A stretch of DNA of 10,123 bases. It comes from Friedmanniella sp. (GTDB taxonomy: Bacteria > Actinomycetota > Actinomycetes > Propionibacteriales > Propionibacteriaceae). A program made the translations under genes and the position numbers. Below are positions 1-7,406 of the stretch, piece after piece. Every line of letters begins with the position of its first letter. The first letter of the stretch is position 1. The DNA lies in assembly GCA_025964935.1 (NCBI GenBank), contig JAOPXW010000301.1:1-10123 (forward strand), read 5' to 3'. The notes beneath the pieces are model-generated. The model did not search any database, had not been told where the DNA came from, and saw only the letters and a list, made by a program, of their open reading frames with translations.

Positions 1-190
1 AGGCACGGAACAGACGCCTCTCGGTGTCACGGTGTCGTTGGCCCCACTGCTCGATCAGAGGGGCGCTGGGGGCAGGCAGGTCGGCCGTGGAGGTCAGCCC
101 CGAGACCCGTTGCACCAGGGCCTCGACCTCCGGCGCCGCCGGTCCGGCGGCCGCTACGCCCCGCAGCCTCCACCCCGTCCGACCCCGCAC
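1..190 (-). CDS. Partial frame resembling the C-terminus of urease accessory protein UreF, antisense to ureG
   Basis: On the minus strand a frame runs open from about 205 to the left edge. Its last ~45 residues look like the end of UreF: a [10 protein letters not shown] stretch, then a QRH, then RRLFRA. UreF proteins typically end with a conserved H...RLF(x)S/A. The base at position 1 would be the first base (T) of the next codon, which fits a stop codon there. The upstream ~150 residues of UreF are absent, because an in-frame TGA lies at 208-206. The orientation is wrong for a ureFGD operon, so this may be an inverted fragment or a misassembly. The alternative is the 5' end of an unrelated divergent gene starting at GTG 190-188. 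That start does have a GGAG ribosome site 8 nt upstream. UreF membership is an inference from memory of the family. Confidence 0.45.
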   Translation of the reverse strand, partial: MRGRTGWRLRGVAAAGPAAPEVEALVQRVSGLTSTADLPAPSAPLIEQWGQRHRDTERRLFRA

Positions 191-224
191 CTTTCGTGCT
201 CCACCTCACCGACAGGAACGTCCC

Positions 225-1001
225 GTGACCGCACCGTACGCCGCCGACCCCACCCCCACCCCCGAGGCGCCGCCCGTGCGCTCCCTGCGGCTGGGGGTGG
301 CCGGGCCGGTCGGCACCGGCAAGAGCTCGCTGATAGCGCTGCTGTGCCGCGAGCTCGGCACCGAGCTCAGCCTCGCGGTGATCACCAACGACATCTACAC
401 CGACGAGGACGCCCGGTTCCTGCGCTCGGCCGGGGTGCTCGCCCCCGAGCGGATCCGCGCGGTCGAGACCGGCGCGTGCCCGCACACCGCCATCCGGGAC
501 GACGTGACCCAGAACCTGCTGGCCGTCGAGGACCTGGAGCGGGACTTCTCCCCGGTCGACCTGGTCCTGGTGGAGTCCGGCGGGGACAACCTGACGGCCA
601 CCTTCTCCCCGGCCCTGGTCGACGCCCAGTTCTTCGTCCTGGACGTGGCCGGCGGGGGTGACGTGGCCCGCAAGGGAGGGCCGGGTATCGCCCGGGCCGA
701 CGCCCTGATCGTCAACAAGACCGACCTGGCGCCGTACGTGGGGGTGGACGTCGCCGAGATGGTGCACGACGCCGAGCACGCGCGGGACGGTCGCACCGTG
801 ATCGCCCTGTCCCGGACGGACCCGGCGTCGGTGGCCCGGCTGAAGCAGTGGGTGCTCGACACCCTGGCCACCTTCCGGGCCGGCACCCTGGTGCCGCAGG
901 ACCCGGGGCCGATGGCCCCGCACCGCCACGCGGGGGAGGCCGACGAGGCGCCCGGGGAGGCCCACACCCACACCGACGGGACCGTGCACCGGCATGTCTG
1001 A
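225..1001 (+). CDS. ureG: Urease accessory GTPase UreG
   Basis: SIMIBI-class GTPase that powers nickel delivery to apo-urease in complex with UreD and UreF, in the cytoplasm. In the 258-aa product the P-loop GPVGTGKSS lies at residues 27-35. The invariant metal-binding Cys-Pro-His is at 85-87, ESGGDNL at 117-123, and the guanine-specificity motif NKTD at 164-167. GTG 225 is chosen because AGGA at 213-216 sits 8 nt upstream and because everything N-terminal to it in this frame is unlike UreG. The first ~20 residues are a Pro/Ala-rich leader. The C-terminus carries an extra acidic, His-rich tail (residues 233-257, six His as HRH, HTH, HRH); His-rich stretches in this family are usually N-terminal. 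UreD follows 51 nt downstream on the same strand. The family assignment is certain. Confidence 0.97.
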   Translation: MTAPYAADPTPTPEAPPVRSLRLGVAGPVGTGKSSLIALLCRELGTELSLAVITNDIYTDEDARFLRSAGVLAPERIRAVETGACPHTAIRDDVTQNLLAVEDLERDFSPVDLVLVESGGDNLTATFSPALVDAQFFVLDVAGGGDVARKGGPGIARADALIVNKTDLAPYVGVDVAEMVHDAEHARDGRTVIALSRTDPASVARLKQWVLDTLATFRAGTLVPQDPGPMAPHRHAGEADEAPGEAHTHTDGTVHRHV

Positions 1002-1052
1002 GCCGGCAGGGCGAACCACCACGGATCGGACGTGGGCCGGCCGAGGGCACCG

Positions 1053-1862
1053 GTGAGGACCCAGGTCGTCGTCGAGCGGCGGGACGGCCGGACCCGGGCC
1101 CGGCTGAGCAGCGGGCTGCTGCGGGCCCAGCTGATGCGGAGCCCCGCTGACCGCTGCCGGGTGGGGCTGCTGGCGACCACGGCCCTGCTGCTCGGCGGGG
1201 ACGAGGTCGAGCTGGAGGTGGAGGTCGGCCCCGGGGCCGTGCTGGACCTGTTCGACGTGGCCGGGACGGTGGCGTACCACGGTCGCGGCCGTACGGCGTC
1301 CTGGCGGGTCGCGCTGACGGTGGCCGAGGGGGCGGTGCTGCGCTATGCCGGGGCCCCCTTCATCGTGGCCGACGGCGCCGACGTGCTGCGCGGCACGACG
1401 ATCACCTGTGCGGTCTCGGGGCGGCTGGACCTGCGCGACACCGTGGTCCTGGGTCGGAGCGGCGAGGTCGGCGGACGGCTGCGGAGTCGGACCGCGGTCG
1501 ACGTGGGCGGGCGGCCGGTGTGGCGCGAGGACCAGGTGCTGGACGCCGCCGCCGGGCGGGGTCGGCCGGGGATGCTGGGGGACCTGCGGGTGCTCGACAC
1601 CATCGTGTCGCTGCGGCCGACCGGGGAGGACGACATCCCGGCCGGGACCGTCCCCGGTGGTCGGGGGACGACCGGGGACGGGGCGGACGCGGTCCGGTTC
1701 AGGCTCGTGGAGGGGGTGGGCACCGTCGAGCGTTACCTCGGCCGGGAGTTGGGAACCTCTCCCCTGCACGTCGGGTGGGCGGGTCCGCGGGGGACGGGCC
1801 AACGGTCAGGCCCGGCTCGTCCGGAGGATCAGCCCGTGCACGCAGGGACGCTGCCGTCCTGA
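1053..1862 (+). CDS. ureD: Urease accessory protein UreD (UreH family)
   Basis: Scaffold protein that binds apo-urease and, with UreF and UreG, forms the complex that inserts nickel into the active site. The 269-aa product shows the actinobacterial UreD pattern: LLLGGDEVELEVEVGPGA at ~46-63, then DVAGTVAYHGRG (68-79), LRYAGAPFIV (96-105) and LDLRDTVVLGRSGE (125-138). Length fits the family (~210-300). I prefer GTG 1053 because GAGGG at 1043-1047 lies 5 nt upstream and because VRTQVVVERRDGR matches typical UreD N-termini. GTG 1032 in the same frame would add seven residues with a weaker ribosome site. The gene ends the urease group and converges on the next gene. The last ~28 residues are Gly/Pro/Arg-rich and not obviously conserved. 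Confidence 0.93.
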   Translation: MRTQVVVERRDGRTRARLSSGLLRAQLMRSPADRCRVGLLATTALLLGGDEVELEVEVGPGAVLDLFDVAGTVAYHGRGRTASWRVALTVAEGAVLRYAGAPFIVADGADVLRGTTITCAVSGRLDLRDTVVLGRSGEVGGRLRSRTAVDVGGRPVWREDQVLDAAAGRGRPGMLGDLRVLDTIVSLRPTGEDDIPAGTVPGGRGTTGDGADAVRFRLVEGVGTVERYLGRELGTSPLHVGWAGPRGTGQRSGPARPEDQPVHAGTLPS

Positions 1863-1880
1863 GGGGATGAGCGCGGCGAC

Positions 1881-1909
1881 GATCCGTTCCAGCCGGCTCC
1901 GAGCGGATC
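1881..1909. terminator. Stem-loop between convergent ureD and the 1908-2696 gene
   Basis: Arms 1881-1889 and 1901-1909 pair over 9 bp, including one G-T wobble, around an 11-nt loop whose core AGCCGGCT is itself palindromic. It lies 18 nt after the ureD stop and overlaps the stop codon of the opposing gene. That position suits a bidirectional terminator. There is no clear T-tract on either side, so the function is an inference. Confidence 0.45.
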
Positions 1910-2696
1910 AGCCCACCGGGGTCTGGACGGCTCCCGCGGACGGGGTCGCAGCCGGTGCCGACGGGGTGCCGGCGGTGGCGCTGGGCTCCGGGGTCACCCC
2001 GGTGCTCGGGGTGGCGCTGGGGGTGGGCGCAACCGGAGCCGACGGCGTGCCCGACGGCGTGGCCGTGGCGCTCGGGGTCTCCGATGGGGTCGCCTCGGGC
2101 GTCGCCTTCGGGGTGGCCGTGCTCGCGGCGGGGGCCAGCCCGCCGACCCGGGCGACCGTCGTGCCCGTCCCGCCGGACAGGTTGTGACCGTACGCCAGCT
2201 CGAAACCGGTGATGGAGACCGCGGCGAGGGCGAACGCCAGAACGGCACCGACCAGCATGCTGCGTCCCTCGCGGGCCCGGGAGGGAGGCGTGCGGGTGAC
2301 CGACGGCGTACGCGGTGCCTCGGGCTGGACCGGGGCCCGGGTCAGCTCGTCCGGACCCCGCCCCGACCGGACGTCGACCCGGGCGGGCATCGTGTCCGAG
2401 GCAACCCCCTCGGACGGACCGACCCGACCGGAGAAGACGGTCCGGACCTTCTCCCGGGTCGTACGCAGGGACGCGGTGTAGAGCGTTCCGGCGACGGCGG
2501 CCACGATGCTGGCCATCGCGGCGCCGGCCACGGTTCCGGCCAGGCTGAACCGTGAGCCCAAGAAGGCGGCGGTCATGGCGGCGAGCGCCCCGCCGATGAT
2601 CTGGGTGACCGAGAGGTCGAGGGTGCGCGCGCGGGGCTCCGGCGCAGTGCCGGGCGGAGGCGTGCTCTGGGCGGGGGAGTGCTGTGTGGTGCTCAT
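1908..2696 (-). CDS. Hypothetical actinobacterial membrane protein with Thr/Pro/Ser-rich tail
   Basis: I do not recognise a named function. The 262-aa product has a Pro-rich N-terminus (1-25), then two closely spaced hydrophobic segments (about 28-46 and 52-76). A charged, Arg/Pro-rich stretch (77-146) follows, then a third hydrophobic helix (about 147-168). That helix runs into FELAYGHNLSGGTGTT, a motif I recall from uncharacterised actinobacterial membrane proteins. The last ~70 residues are a low-complexity Ala/Thr/Pro/Ser tail. With three helices, one terminus is outside the cell. If the N-terminus is cytoplasmic, the tail is extracytoplasmic and could act as a wall-spanning or O-mannosylated linker (inference). 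ATG 2696 is preceded by TGAGGACT, whose GAGG is only 4 nt away. The gene follows qcrB on the same strand but beyond a strong hairpin, so it is probably transcribed separately. Confidence 0.85.
   Translation of the reverse strand: MSTTQHSPAQSTPPPGTAPEPRARTLDLSVTQIIGGALAAMTAAFLGSRFSLAGTVAGAAMASIVAAVAGTLYTASLRTTREKVRTVFSGRVGPSEGVASDTMPARVDVRSGRGPDELTRAPVQPEAPRTPSVTRTPPSRAREGRSMLVGAVLAFALAAVSITGFELAYGHNLSGGTGTTVARVGGLAPAASTATPKATPEATPSETPSATATPSGTPSAPVAPTPSATPSTGVTPEPSATAGTPSAPAATPSAGAVQTPVG
1926..2117 (-). repeat. Low-complexity TPS/TPSA-coding repeat
   Basis: Imperfect short repeats encode units such as ATPSGTPSA and ATPSATPS in residues about 194-257 of the hypothetical membrane protein. The repeats are degenerate at the DNA level. 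They read as a disordered, potentially glycosylated tail and not as a mobile or regulatory repeat. Confidence 0.75.
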
Positions 2697-2701
2697 AGTC
2701 C

Positions 2702-2842
2702 TCAGTGGTGTGCGGGCGTGGTGACCGCATCGCGGCGGTCTCGTCCACCCGGGTCAACGCCTGATCGTCCCGATTCGTTGTCAGCAGCGCGGAAGAGTGA
2801 CCAGACCCACACCGCCGCGAACAGGGCCGGGAACGACAGCAC
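2702..2842 (-). CDS. Possible 46-aa small single-helix protein
   Basis: A short frame from GTG 2842-2840 to TGA 2704-2702 encodes a hydrophobic N-terminus (VLSFPALFAAVWVWSLFRAA) followed by a polar, Arg/Asp-rich tail. It resembles a one-helix membrane microprotein. Its stop TGA overlaps the GAGG that would serve the next gene, which would allow coupling. Against it: the start lies inside the arm of the strong hairpin after qcrB, no separate ribosome site is visible, and the second half has poor third-position GC bias. A later GTG at 2812-2810 is possible. It is unrecognised and speculative. Confidence 0.3.
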   Translation of the reverse strand: MLSFPALFAAVWVWSLFRAADNESGRSGVDPGGRDRRDAVTTPAHH

Positions 2843-2872
2843 CCCCGGACCCTGAGGGGTCCGGGGGTGCTG
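2837..2872 (-). terminator. Perfect 16-bp stem-loop after qcrB
   Basis: 2837-2852 (CAGCACCCCCGGACCC) pairs perfectly with 2857-2872 around a 4-nt loop, beginning 14 nt past the qcrB stop codon. This is the strongest inverted repeat in the window and the natural 3' end of the ctaE-qcrCAB transcript. No T-tract follows, as is common for actinobacterial terminators. It may also serve to stabilise the 3' end. Confidence 0.85.
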
Positions 2873-2886
2873 GCTGGCGTCAGCGA

Positions 2887-4689
2887 CTAGTGCTTCGAGC
2901 CTTCGGTGGTGGTCCCACCACTGGTGATGAAGTGGTGTCCGTCGTCGTGACCGTTCCCGCCGTCACCGTCACCGTGGTGGCCGTTGCCGTGCCCGATCCC
3001 GTCGTGGCCGGTCTCGAGCTCGTGCCCGTTCCCGTCCCCGTGGTGGGCGGCCTCCTCCAGCTCGGCCCGCGTCGGCTTCCGCAGCGTGTCGATGAAGTAG
3101 AACCGGCTGGCCTTACGGCGCAGCTGCTCGAGGCGGAGCTCCCGGGACGACATGTCGCCCATCTCCTCGGCGGGCAGCAGGGCGGGGTGCTCCTCGTGCT
3201 GGGTGAGGGTGTACGCCTCGCCCTGGCTGATCGGCCGGTGCATCTCGGAGTACTGACCCGACGGGTCCCGCTCGATGATGCCGGACTCGGCCCCGTGCAG
3301 CAGGCGCTCGGCGTCGGAGCGCTGGAGCCCGACGCAGATGCGCTTGGTGACGATGAAGGCGAGCACCGGAGCCACGAAGACCGCGACCCGGAGGAAATAG
3401 GTCACCGCGTTCAGCGACACGTGGAACTGGGTGGCGACGAGGTCGTTGCCGCCGCCGATCCAGAACATCGCGTAGCAGGTCATGGCCGCGACACCGAAGG
3501 CGGTCCGGGTCGGGTTGTTCCGGGGACGCTCCAGGATGTGGTGCTCCTTCTTGTCCCCGGTGACCCACGCCTCGACGAACGGGTAGATGGCCATCAGACC
3601 GAACATCAGACCCATCAGGCCGAGTCCGGGGATCGCGACGTTCCAGGACCAGGTGGTCCCGCCGATGTGGGACTCCCAGTTCGGCATGATCCGGATCGCA
3701 CCCTCGACGAAACCCATGTACCAGTCGGGCTGCGAGCCGGCGGTGACCTCGGTGGGGGTGTACGGGCCGAACATCCAGAGCGGGTTGATCTGCATCAGGG
3801 CACCCATCAGGGTGACGACGCCGAAGACGATGAAGAAGAAGCCACCGGCCTTGGCCATGTAGACCGGGAAGATCGGGTAGCCCACGACGTTGCCCTCGTT
3901 GCGGCCCGGGCCGGGGAACTGGGTGTGCTTGTGGTAGACCACGAGCGCCAGGTGGGCCGCGATCAGACCGAGCAGGATGGCCGGGACCAGCAGGATGTGG
4001 ACCATGTAGAGCCGGGGGATGATCAGCTCACCCGGGTACTGGCCGCCGAAGACGAAGAACTCCGCCCACGTGCCGATCAGCGGGATGGACCGGATCAGGC
4101 CGTCCACGAACCGCAGGCCGGTCCCGGACAGCAGGTCGTCGGGCAGCGAGTAGCCCGCGAACCCCTCGATCAGGCCGAGCGACAGCAGGCCGACACCGAG
4201 CAGCCAGTTCAGCTCACGGGGCTTGCGGAACGCGCCGGTGAAGAAGATCCGGAGGCTGTGGGTGAGCATCGCGGCGATGAACAGCATGGCCGCCCAGTGG
4301 TGCATCTGCCGCATCAGCAGGCCACCGCGGATGTCGAAGGACAGCGCCAGCGAGGACGCGTACGCCTCCGACATGTGCAGGCCCTTGAGCAGCTGGTAGG
4401 AGCCGTTGTACTCGATCTCGCCCATCGACGGCTTGTACCAGATGGTCAGGAAGACCCCGGTCAGCAGCAGGATGACGAAGGAGTAGAGGGCCACCTCGCC
4501 CAGCAGGAAGGACCAGTGGTCGGGGAAGACCTTGCGGATGAAGGGTCGGCTCAGGCTGGCCAGGCCCGTGCGCTCGTCGGCCCACTTGGCCGGCCCGGCG
4601 GCCCGCTTGAAAACGGGACCGAGCTCCTTCTTGGGGGTGTGGACCTCGACGGCCGTGGTGCCGGCCACCGTCTCTGCTGGTCGTGCCAT
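2887..4689 (-). CDS. qcrB: Menaquinol:cytochrome c reductase cytochrome b subunit QcrB
   Basis: Cytochrome b of the bcc complex. It oxidises menaquinol and carries electrons through two b hemes across the membrane. The 600-aa product has about eight hydrophobic helices. Likely heme ligands are H130 and H144 on the second helix, and H231 and H246 on the fourth. The one-residue-longer spacing in the second pair is as in cytochrome b6. The Qo-site motif is PDWY (321-324), an actinobacterial form of PEWY. After the last helix (~450) come a charged cytoplasmic domain and an unusual His/Gly/Asp-rich tail (549-586). The product is therefore about 50 residues longer than the ~550 aa I recall for mycobacterial and Streptomyces QcrB. 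ATG 4689-4687 overlaps the qcrA stop by one base (TGATG), indicating translational coupling. Confidence 0.98.
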   Translation of the reverse strand: MARPAETVAGTTAVEVHTPKKELGPVFKRAAGPAKWADERTGLASLSRPFIRKVFPDHWSFLLGEVALYSFVILLLTGVFLTIWYKPSMGEIEYNGSYQLLKGLHMSEAYASSLALSFDIRGGLLMRQMHHWAAMLFIAAMLTHSLRIFFTGAFRKPRELNWLLGVGLLSLGLIEGFAGYSLPDDLLSGTGLRFVDGLIRSIPLIGTWAEFFVFGGQYPGELIIPRLYMVHILLVPAILLGLIAAHLALVVYHKHTQFPGPGRNEGNVVGYPIFPVYMAKAGGFFFIVFGVVTLMGALMQINPLWMFGPYTPTEVTAGSQPDWYMGFVEGAIRIMPNWESHIGGTTWSWNVAIPGLGLMGLMFGLMAIYPFVEAWVTGDKKEHHILERPRNNPTRTAFGVAAMTCYAMFWIGGGNDLVATQFHVSLNAVTYFLRVAVFVAPVLAFIVTKRICVGLQRSDAERLLHGAESGIIERDPSGQYSEMHRPISQGEAYTLTQHEEHPALLPAEEMGDMSSRELRLEQLRRKASRFYFIDTLRKPTRAELEEAAHHGDGNGHELETGHDGIGHGNGHHGDGDGGNGHDDGHHFITSGGTTTEGSKH

Positions 4690-5792
4690 CAGTTGTCGCC
4701 TCGCTTGAAGTCGTGGCTTGAGTCCCGCTCGAAGAAGCTCGGGCCGGTCGGGACGTTGAAACCACTCCGTGCGACGAGGTATCCCTCGGCGTCGGTGGTG
4801 ATGGGTAGCTGGGGCAGCGCGCGCGCCGCCGGGCCGAAGACCACCAGGCCGGAGTCACCGAGGTCGAAGGTCGACTGGTGGCAGGGGCACAGCAGGTGGT
4901 GCGTCTGCTGCTCCCACAGGCTGATGGGGCAGCCGACGTGGGTGCAGATCTTCGAGTAGCACAGGATTCCCCCGACCTGCCAGTCCTGGCGGGAGGCGGG
5001 GATCTTGATGGTGTTGGGGTCCATCCGCACGATGATGATGGCCGCCTTGGCCTTCTCCGTGAGCAGCTCCGTGCCCTCGAGGTCCTTCATGTTCTCGGGC
5101 TCGGCGTTGACCAGCTGACCGATCTGCAGCTCAGTGGCCTTGATCGGCTCGTAGGTGATGTCGTGGACGAGACGGATGCCCTCTTTCCAGATGGTCGTCT
5201 CGATGGTGGCCGCGCGGACCTTCTTGGTGGGCGCGGGGCCCAGGTCGGCGAAGACCGCGATCAGGGGCAGACCCAGGACGCCGAGGGCGCCGATGAGGCT
5301 GCGGCCGAGCACCTTGCGCCGGGTGATCTTGGACTCCGCGATGCCGGCGTCGAGCTCCTTGAGGACGTACTCACGGTCCTCCTCGCTGGAGCTCGCCCCG
5401 TGCCGGTAGTCGACGGCCTCGTGGTCGTCCATCAGCTGGCGACCCCACTGGACCGCCCCCAGGCCGATCAGCAGCAGAGCCATGCCCAGCGTCAGACCGA
5501 GGCCGAGGTTCTTGGCGTTGGCGTGCAGCGGGCCGAAGTCGACGTACGCCGTACGGGGGACGGCGAAGTAGACGACGACGAAGCCGATGGCCAGGACCGG
5601 GACCAGGGCGAACATCGTCGCCACCTGCCGGGTGGCCCGGTCGAAGGCCTTCTCGTCGACGTCGGTCAGCCGGGGGAGGTGCTCCTCGTGTCCGGGGTCG
5701 ACCACCGGGTAGCGGGCGTCCTCGGCCGCGTCCGAGCGCTCGAGGGCGTTCTGCCCGTCGTGGCCGTCCTGACGGCTGATGTCGGTGCTCAC
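4689..5792 (-). CDS. qcrA: Rieske iron-sulfur subunit QcrA of the bcc complex
   Basis: Transfers electrons from menaquinol at the Qo site to cytochrome cc. In the 367-aa product three hydrophobic helices lie at about 59-79, 95-115 and 162-184. The third is preceded by TRRKVLG, a twin-arginine signal; Tat-dependent placement of the third helix is known for actinobacterial QcrA. The Rieske domain carries CTHVGC (283-288) and CPCH (302-305). C283, H285, C302 and H305 would bind the 2Fe-2S cluster, and C288/C304 would form the disulfide. GTG 5792 is chosen because it overlaps the qcrC stop by four bases (GTGA). The frame stays open upstream to 6116, but that part is antisense-like sequence within qcrC. 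The long N-terminal arm is typical of actinobacteria. Confidence 0.97.
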   Translation of the reverse strand: MSTDISRQDGHDGQNALERSDAAEDARYPVVDPGHEEHLPRLTDVDEKAFDRATRQVATMFALVPVLAIGFVVVYFAVPRTAYVDFGPLHANAKNLGLGLTLGMALLLIGLGAVQWGRQLMDDHEAVDYRHGASSSEEDREYVLKELDAGIAESKITRRKVLGRSLIGALGVLGLPLIAVFADLGPAPTKKVRAATIETTIWKEGIRLVHDITYEPIKATELQIGQLVNAEPENMKDLEGTELLTEKAKAAIIIVRMDPNTIKIPASRQDWQVGGILCYSKICTHVGCPISLWEQQTHHLLCPCHQSTFDLGDSGLVVFGPAARALPQLPITTDAEGYLVARSGFNVPTGPSFFERDSSHDFKRGDN

Positions 5793-6604
5793 TTGGCCTT
5801 CGCCCCCTTGGCTGCGATCCAGATCGCGAAACCGACCAGCGAGCCCAGACCCAGGATCCAGGCCCAGAGCCCTTCGCTGACCGGGCCCAGACCACCCAGG
5901 GCGAGACCGCCCTGGTTCGGCTGGTCGTGCAGGTTGTTGAGGTAGGCGATGATGGCCCGCTTGTCCTCGGGACGCATGACGCCGTCGGAGAAGACCGGCA
6001 TCTGCTGCGGACCGGTGATCATCGCCTCGTACAGGTGCTGGTTGCTGACCCCGATCAGCGTCGGGGCGTACTTGCCGCCGGGCAGGGCGCCACCGGCACC
6101 CTCGAAGTTGTGGCACGCCGAGCAGTTGGTGCGGAAGAGCTCACCGCCACGGGCGATGTCCTCCTCGCTGATGTTCGCCGGGTTGTACTCAGCCGGGGTC
6201 GGGATCGCGGGGCCGGGGCCCAGCGAGGCGACGTAGGCGGCCAGCGCGGCCACCTCCTCCTCGGAGTAGCGGTTCGGCTTGACCGGGGCCTGGGCCGCCG
6301 GTCGGGCCATCGGCATCCGGCCGCTGCCGACCTGGAACTCGACCGAGGCCGCTCCGACGCCGGCCAGGGGCGGACCCTGGACGGTCCCGGTGGCCTGGCC
6401 CTCGCCGTTCAGGCCGTGGCAGGACGAGCAGCCCACGGCGAACAGGGCCTTGCCCTCGGCCACCTGCTGGCTGTTGCCGGTGTCGGCCGACACCTTCGAC
6501 GCTGGCGCCACGAACGTGTAGAAGGCACCCATGACGAACAGCGCAAGCACCAGAAGCAGAGCTCTGGCGGCTGGGTGCCGTCGTCGTGATGACAGGAATC
6601 GCAC
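5789..6604 (-). CDS. qcrC: Diheme cytochrome c subunit QcrC
   Basis: Membrane-anchored cytochrome cc that replaces both cytochrome c1 and soluble cytochrome c, passing electrons straight to the aa3 oxidase. In the 271-aa product an N-terminal anchor (about 13-33) is followed by two class I heme c domains, with CSSCH at 59-63 and CSACH at 161-165. Candidate axial methionines are M97 or M99 (GRMPMARP) and M202 (GPQQMPVF). A C-terminal helix lies at about 243-264. GTG 6604-6602 is preferred because GAGAGGG lies 9 nt upstream and the protein then begins just before the signal anchor. ATG 6670 in the same frame has no ribosome site and would start inside the upstream hairpin. The gene is separated from ctaE by 91 bases. 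Confidence 0.96.
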   Translation of the reverse strand: MRFLSSRRRHPAARALLLVLALFVMGAFYTFVAPASKVSADTGNSQQVAEGKALFAVGCSSCHGLNGEGQATGTVQGPPLAGVGAASVEFQVGSGRMPMARPAAQAPVKPNRYSEEEVAALAAYVASLGPGPAIPTPAEYNPANISEEDIARGGELFRTNCSACHNFEGAGGALPGGKYAPTLIGVSNQHLYEAMITGPQQMPVFSDGVMRPEDKRAIIAYLNNLHDQPNQGGLALGGLGPVSEGLWAWILGLGSLVGFAIWIAAKGAKAK

Positions 6605-6660
6605 GGGTCTGTGCCCTCTCGGTTGTGCTGTTTCAGCGTCTGACAAAGCATTCAGTTGGC

Positions 6661-6691
6661 GAGGTCGCATCGGATGCGCCGATCCGACCTC
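6661..6691 (-). other. Intercistronic hairpin between ctaE and qcrC
   Basis: Seven bp (6661-6667 with 6685-6691), a C-C mismatch, then five bp (6669-6673 with 6679-6683) enclose a 5-nt loop. It begins 4 nt past the ctaE stop codon. It could be a leaky terminator, a processing stop or an mRNA stabiliser that sets the ratio of oxidase subunit III to the bcc subunits. No T-tract follows, and the ATG at 6670 falls within the stem. The role is inferred. Confidence 0.5.
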
Positions 6692-6695
6692 AGGA

Positions 6696-7406
6696 TCACT
6701 TCAGGATGTAGATCACGCCGAACAGCGCGATCCAGACCACGTCCACGAAGTGCCAGTAGTACGAGACCACGACGGCGCTGACGGCCTGCTCGTGGGTGAA
6801 GGTGCGGGCCAGGAAGGTCCGTCCGAGCAGCAGCACGAAGGCGATCAGGCCGCCGGTCACGTGCAGTCCGTGGAAGCCGGTGGCCAGGAAGAAGACCGAG
6901 CCGTACACGTTCGACGACAGGGTCAGGCCCTCGTGGAAGAGCGCGGCGTACTCGAAGACCTGGCCGCCGATGAAGAAGGCGCCCATCACGTACGTCAGCA
7001 CGTACCACTCGCGCAGGCCCCAGCCGCGGATGGCGGCGAGCGAGCCGCTGCGCCGGACCTGACCGCGCTCCGCGGCGAAGACCCCCATCTGGCACGTGAA
7101 CGAGCTGGCCACCAGGACGCTGGTGTTCAGGATCGCGAACGGGATGTTGAGCTTCTCGGTCTGGGTGTGCCACAGCGTCTCCACCCCGGCGATCACCGCC
7201 TGGGAGTCCGTGACGTTGCGGATCGTGAAGTAGGCCGCGAAGAGAGCCGCGAAGAACATCAGCTCAGAGGCCAGCCAGACGATCGTGCCGACCGCGACCA
7301 TGTCCGGTCGGCCGGCGCGCCCCCGCAGGCGGGACTGCGGGATGGGGTGCAAAGCGCCCTCTGGCTTGGTCATCGATCCAGAGACGGCGTGTGTGTGTAG
7401 GGCCAC
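6696..7406 (-). CDS. ctaE: Cytochrome c oxidase (aa3) subunit III, CtaE
   Basis: Structural subunit III of the heme-copper oxidase, stabilising subunit I and its proton uptake path in the membrane. The 236-aa product has five helices (about 37-61, 88-113, 134-156, 168-196, 208-233), as in other actinobacterial CtaE. Conserved signatures are [14 protein letters not shown] (39-52, with Glu48), [15 protein letters not shown] (101-115), GFHGLHV (177-183) and [10 protein letters not shown] (216-225). GTG 7406 is used because a good promoter places the transcript start at that codon. An alternative ATG at 7373-7371 would remove 11 residues. Subunits I and II are not in the window, and ctaE leads the qcr genes as in mycobacteria and Streptomyces. 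Confidence 0.97.
   Translation of the reverse strand: MALHTHAVSGSMTKPEGALHPIPQSRLRGRAGRPDMVAVGTIVWLASELMFFAALFAAYFTIRNVTDSQAVIAGVETLWHTQTEKLNIPFAILNTSVLVASSFTCQMGVFAAERGQVRRSGSLAAIRGWGLREWYVLTYVMGAFFIGGQVFEYAALFHEGLTLSSNVYGSVFFLATGFHGLHVTGGLIAFVLLLGRTFLARTFTHEQAVSAVVVSYYWHFVDVVWIALFGVIYILK

Noticed and set aside
27..1802. 591-codon open frame on the minus strand across ureG and ureD
   Set aside because: It is a shadow of high-GC coding on the + strand: Arg/Pro/Gly/His-rich with no recognisable domain. Both ureG and ureD are unambiguous on the other strand.
1826..1913. Ten-base direct repeat GGATCAGCCC near the ureD end and the following hairpin
   Set aside because: It is too short and isolated to be an attachment site or repeat element, and one copy lies inside ureD coding sequence.
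2797..4959. 720-codon open frame on the + strand across qcrB and the 3' end of qcrA
   Set aside because: It is antisense to clearly identified cytochrome b and Rieske genes, and its composition (Asp/Glu/Gln/His/Val/Leu) is what reverse-strand reading of such codons produces.
5793..6116. N-terminal extension of QcrA reading back into qcrC
   Set aside because: The frame is open only because of GC bias. The GTGA overlap with the qcrC stop gives a natural start at 5792, and the extra residues overlap the second heme domain of QcrC.
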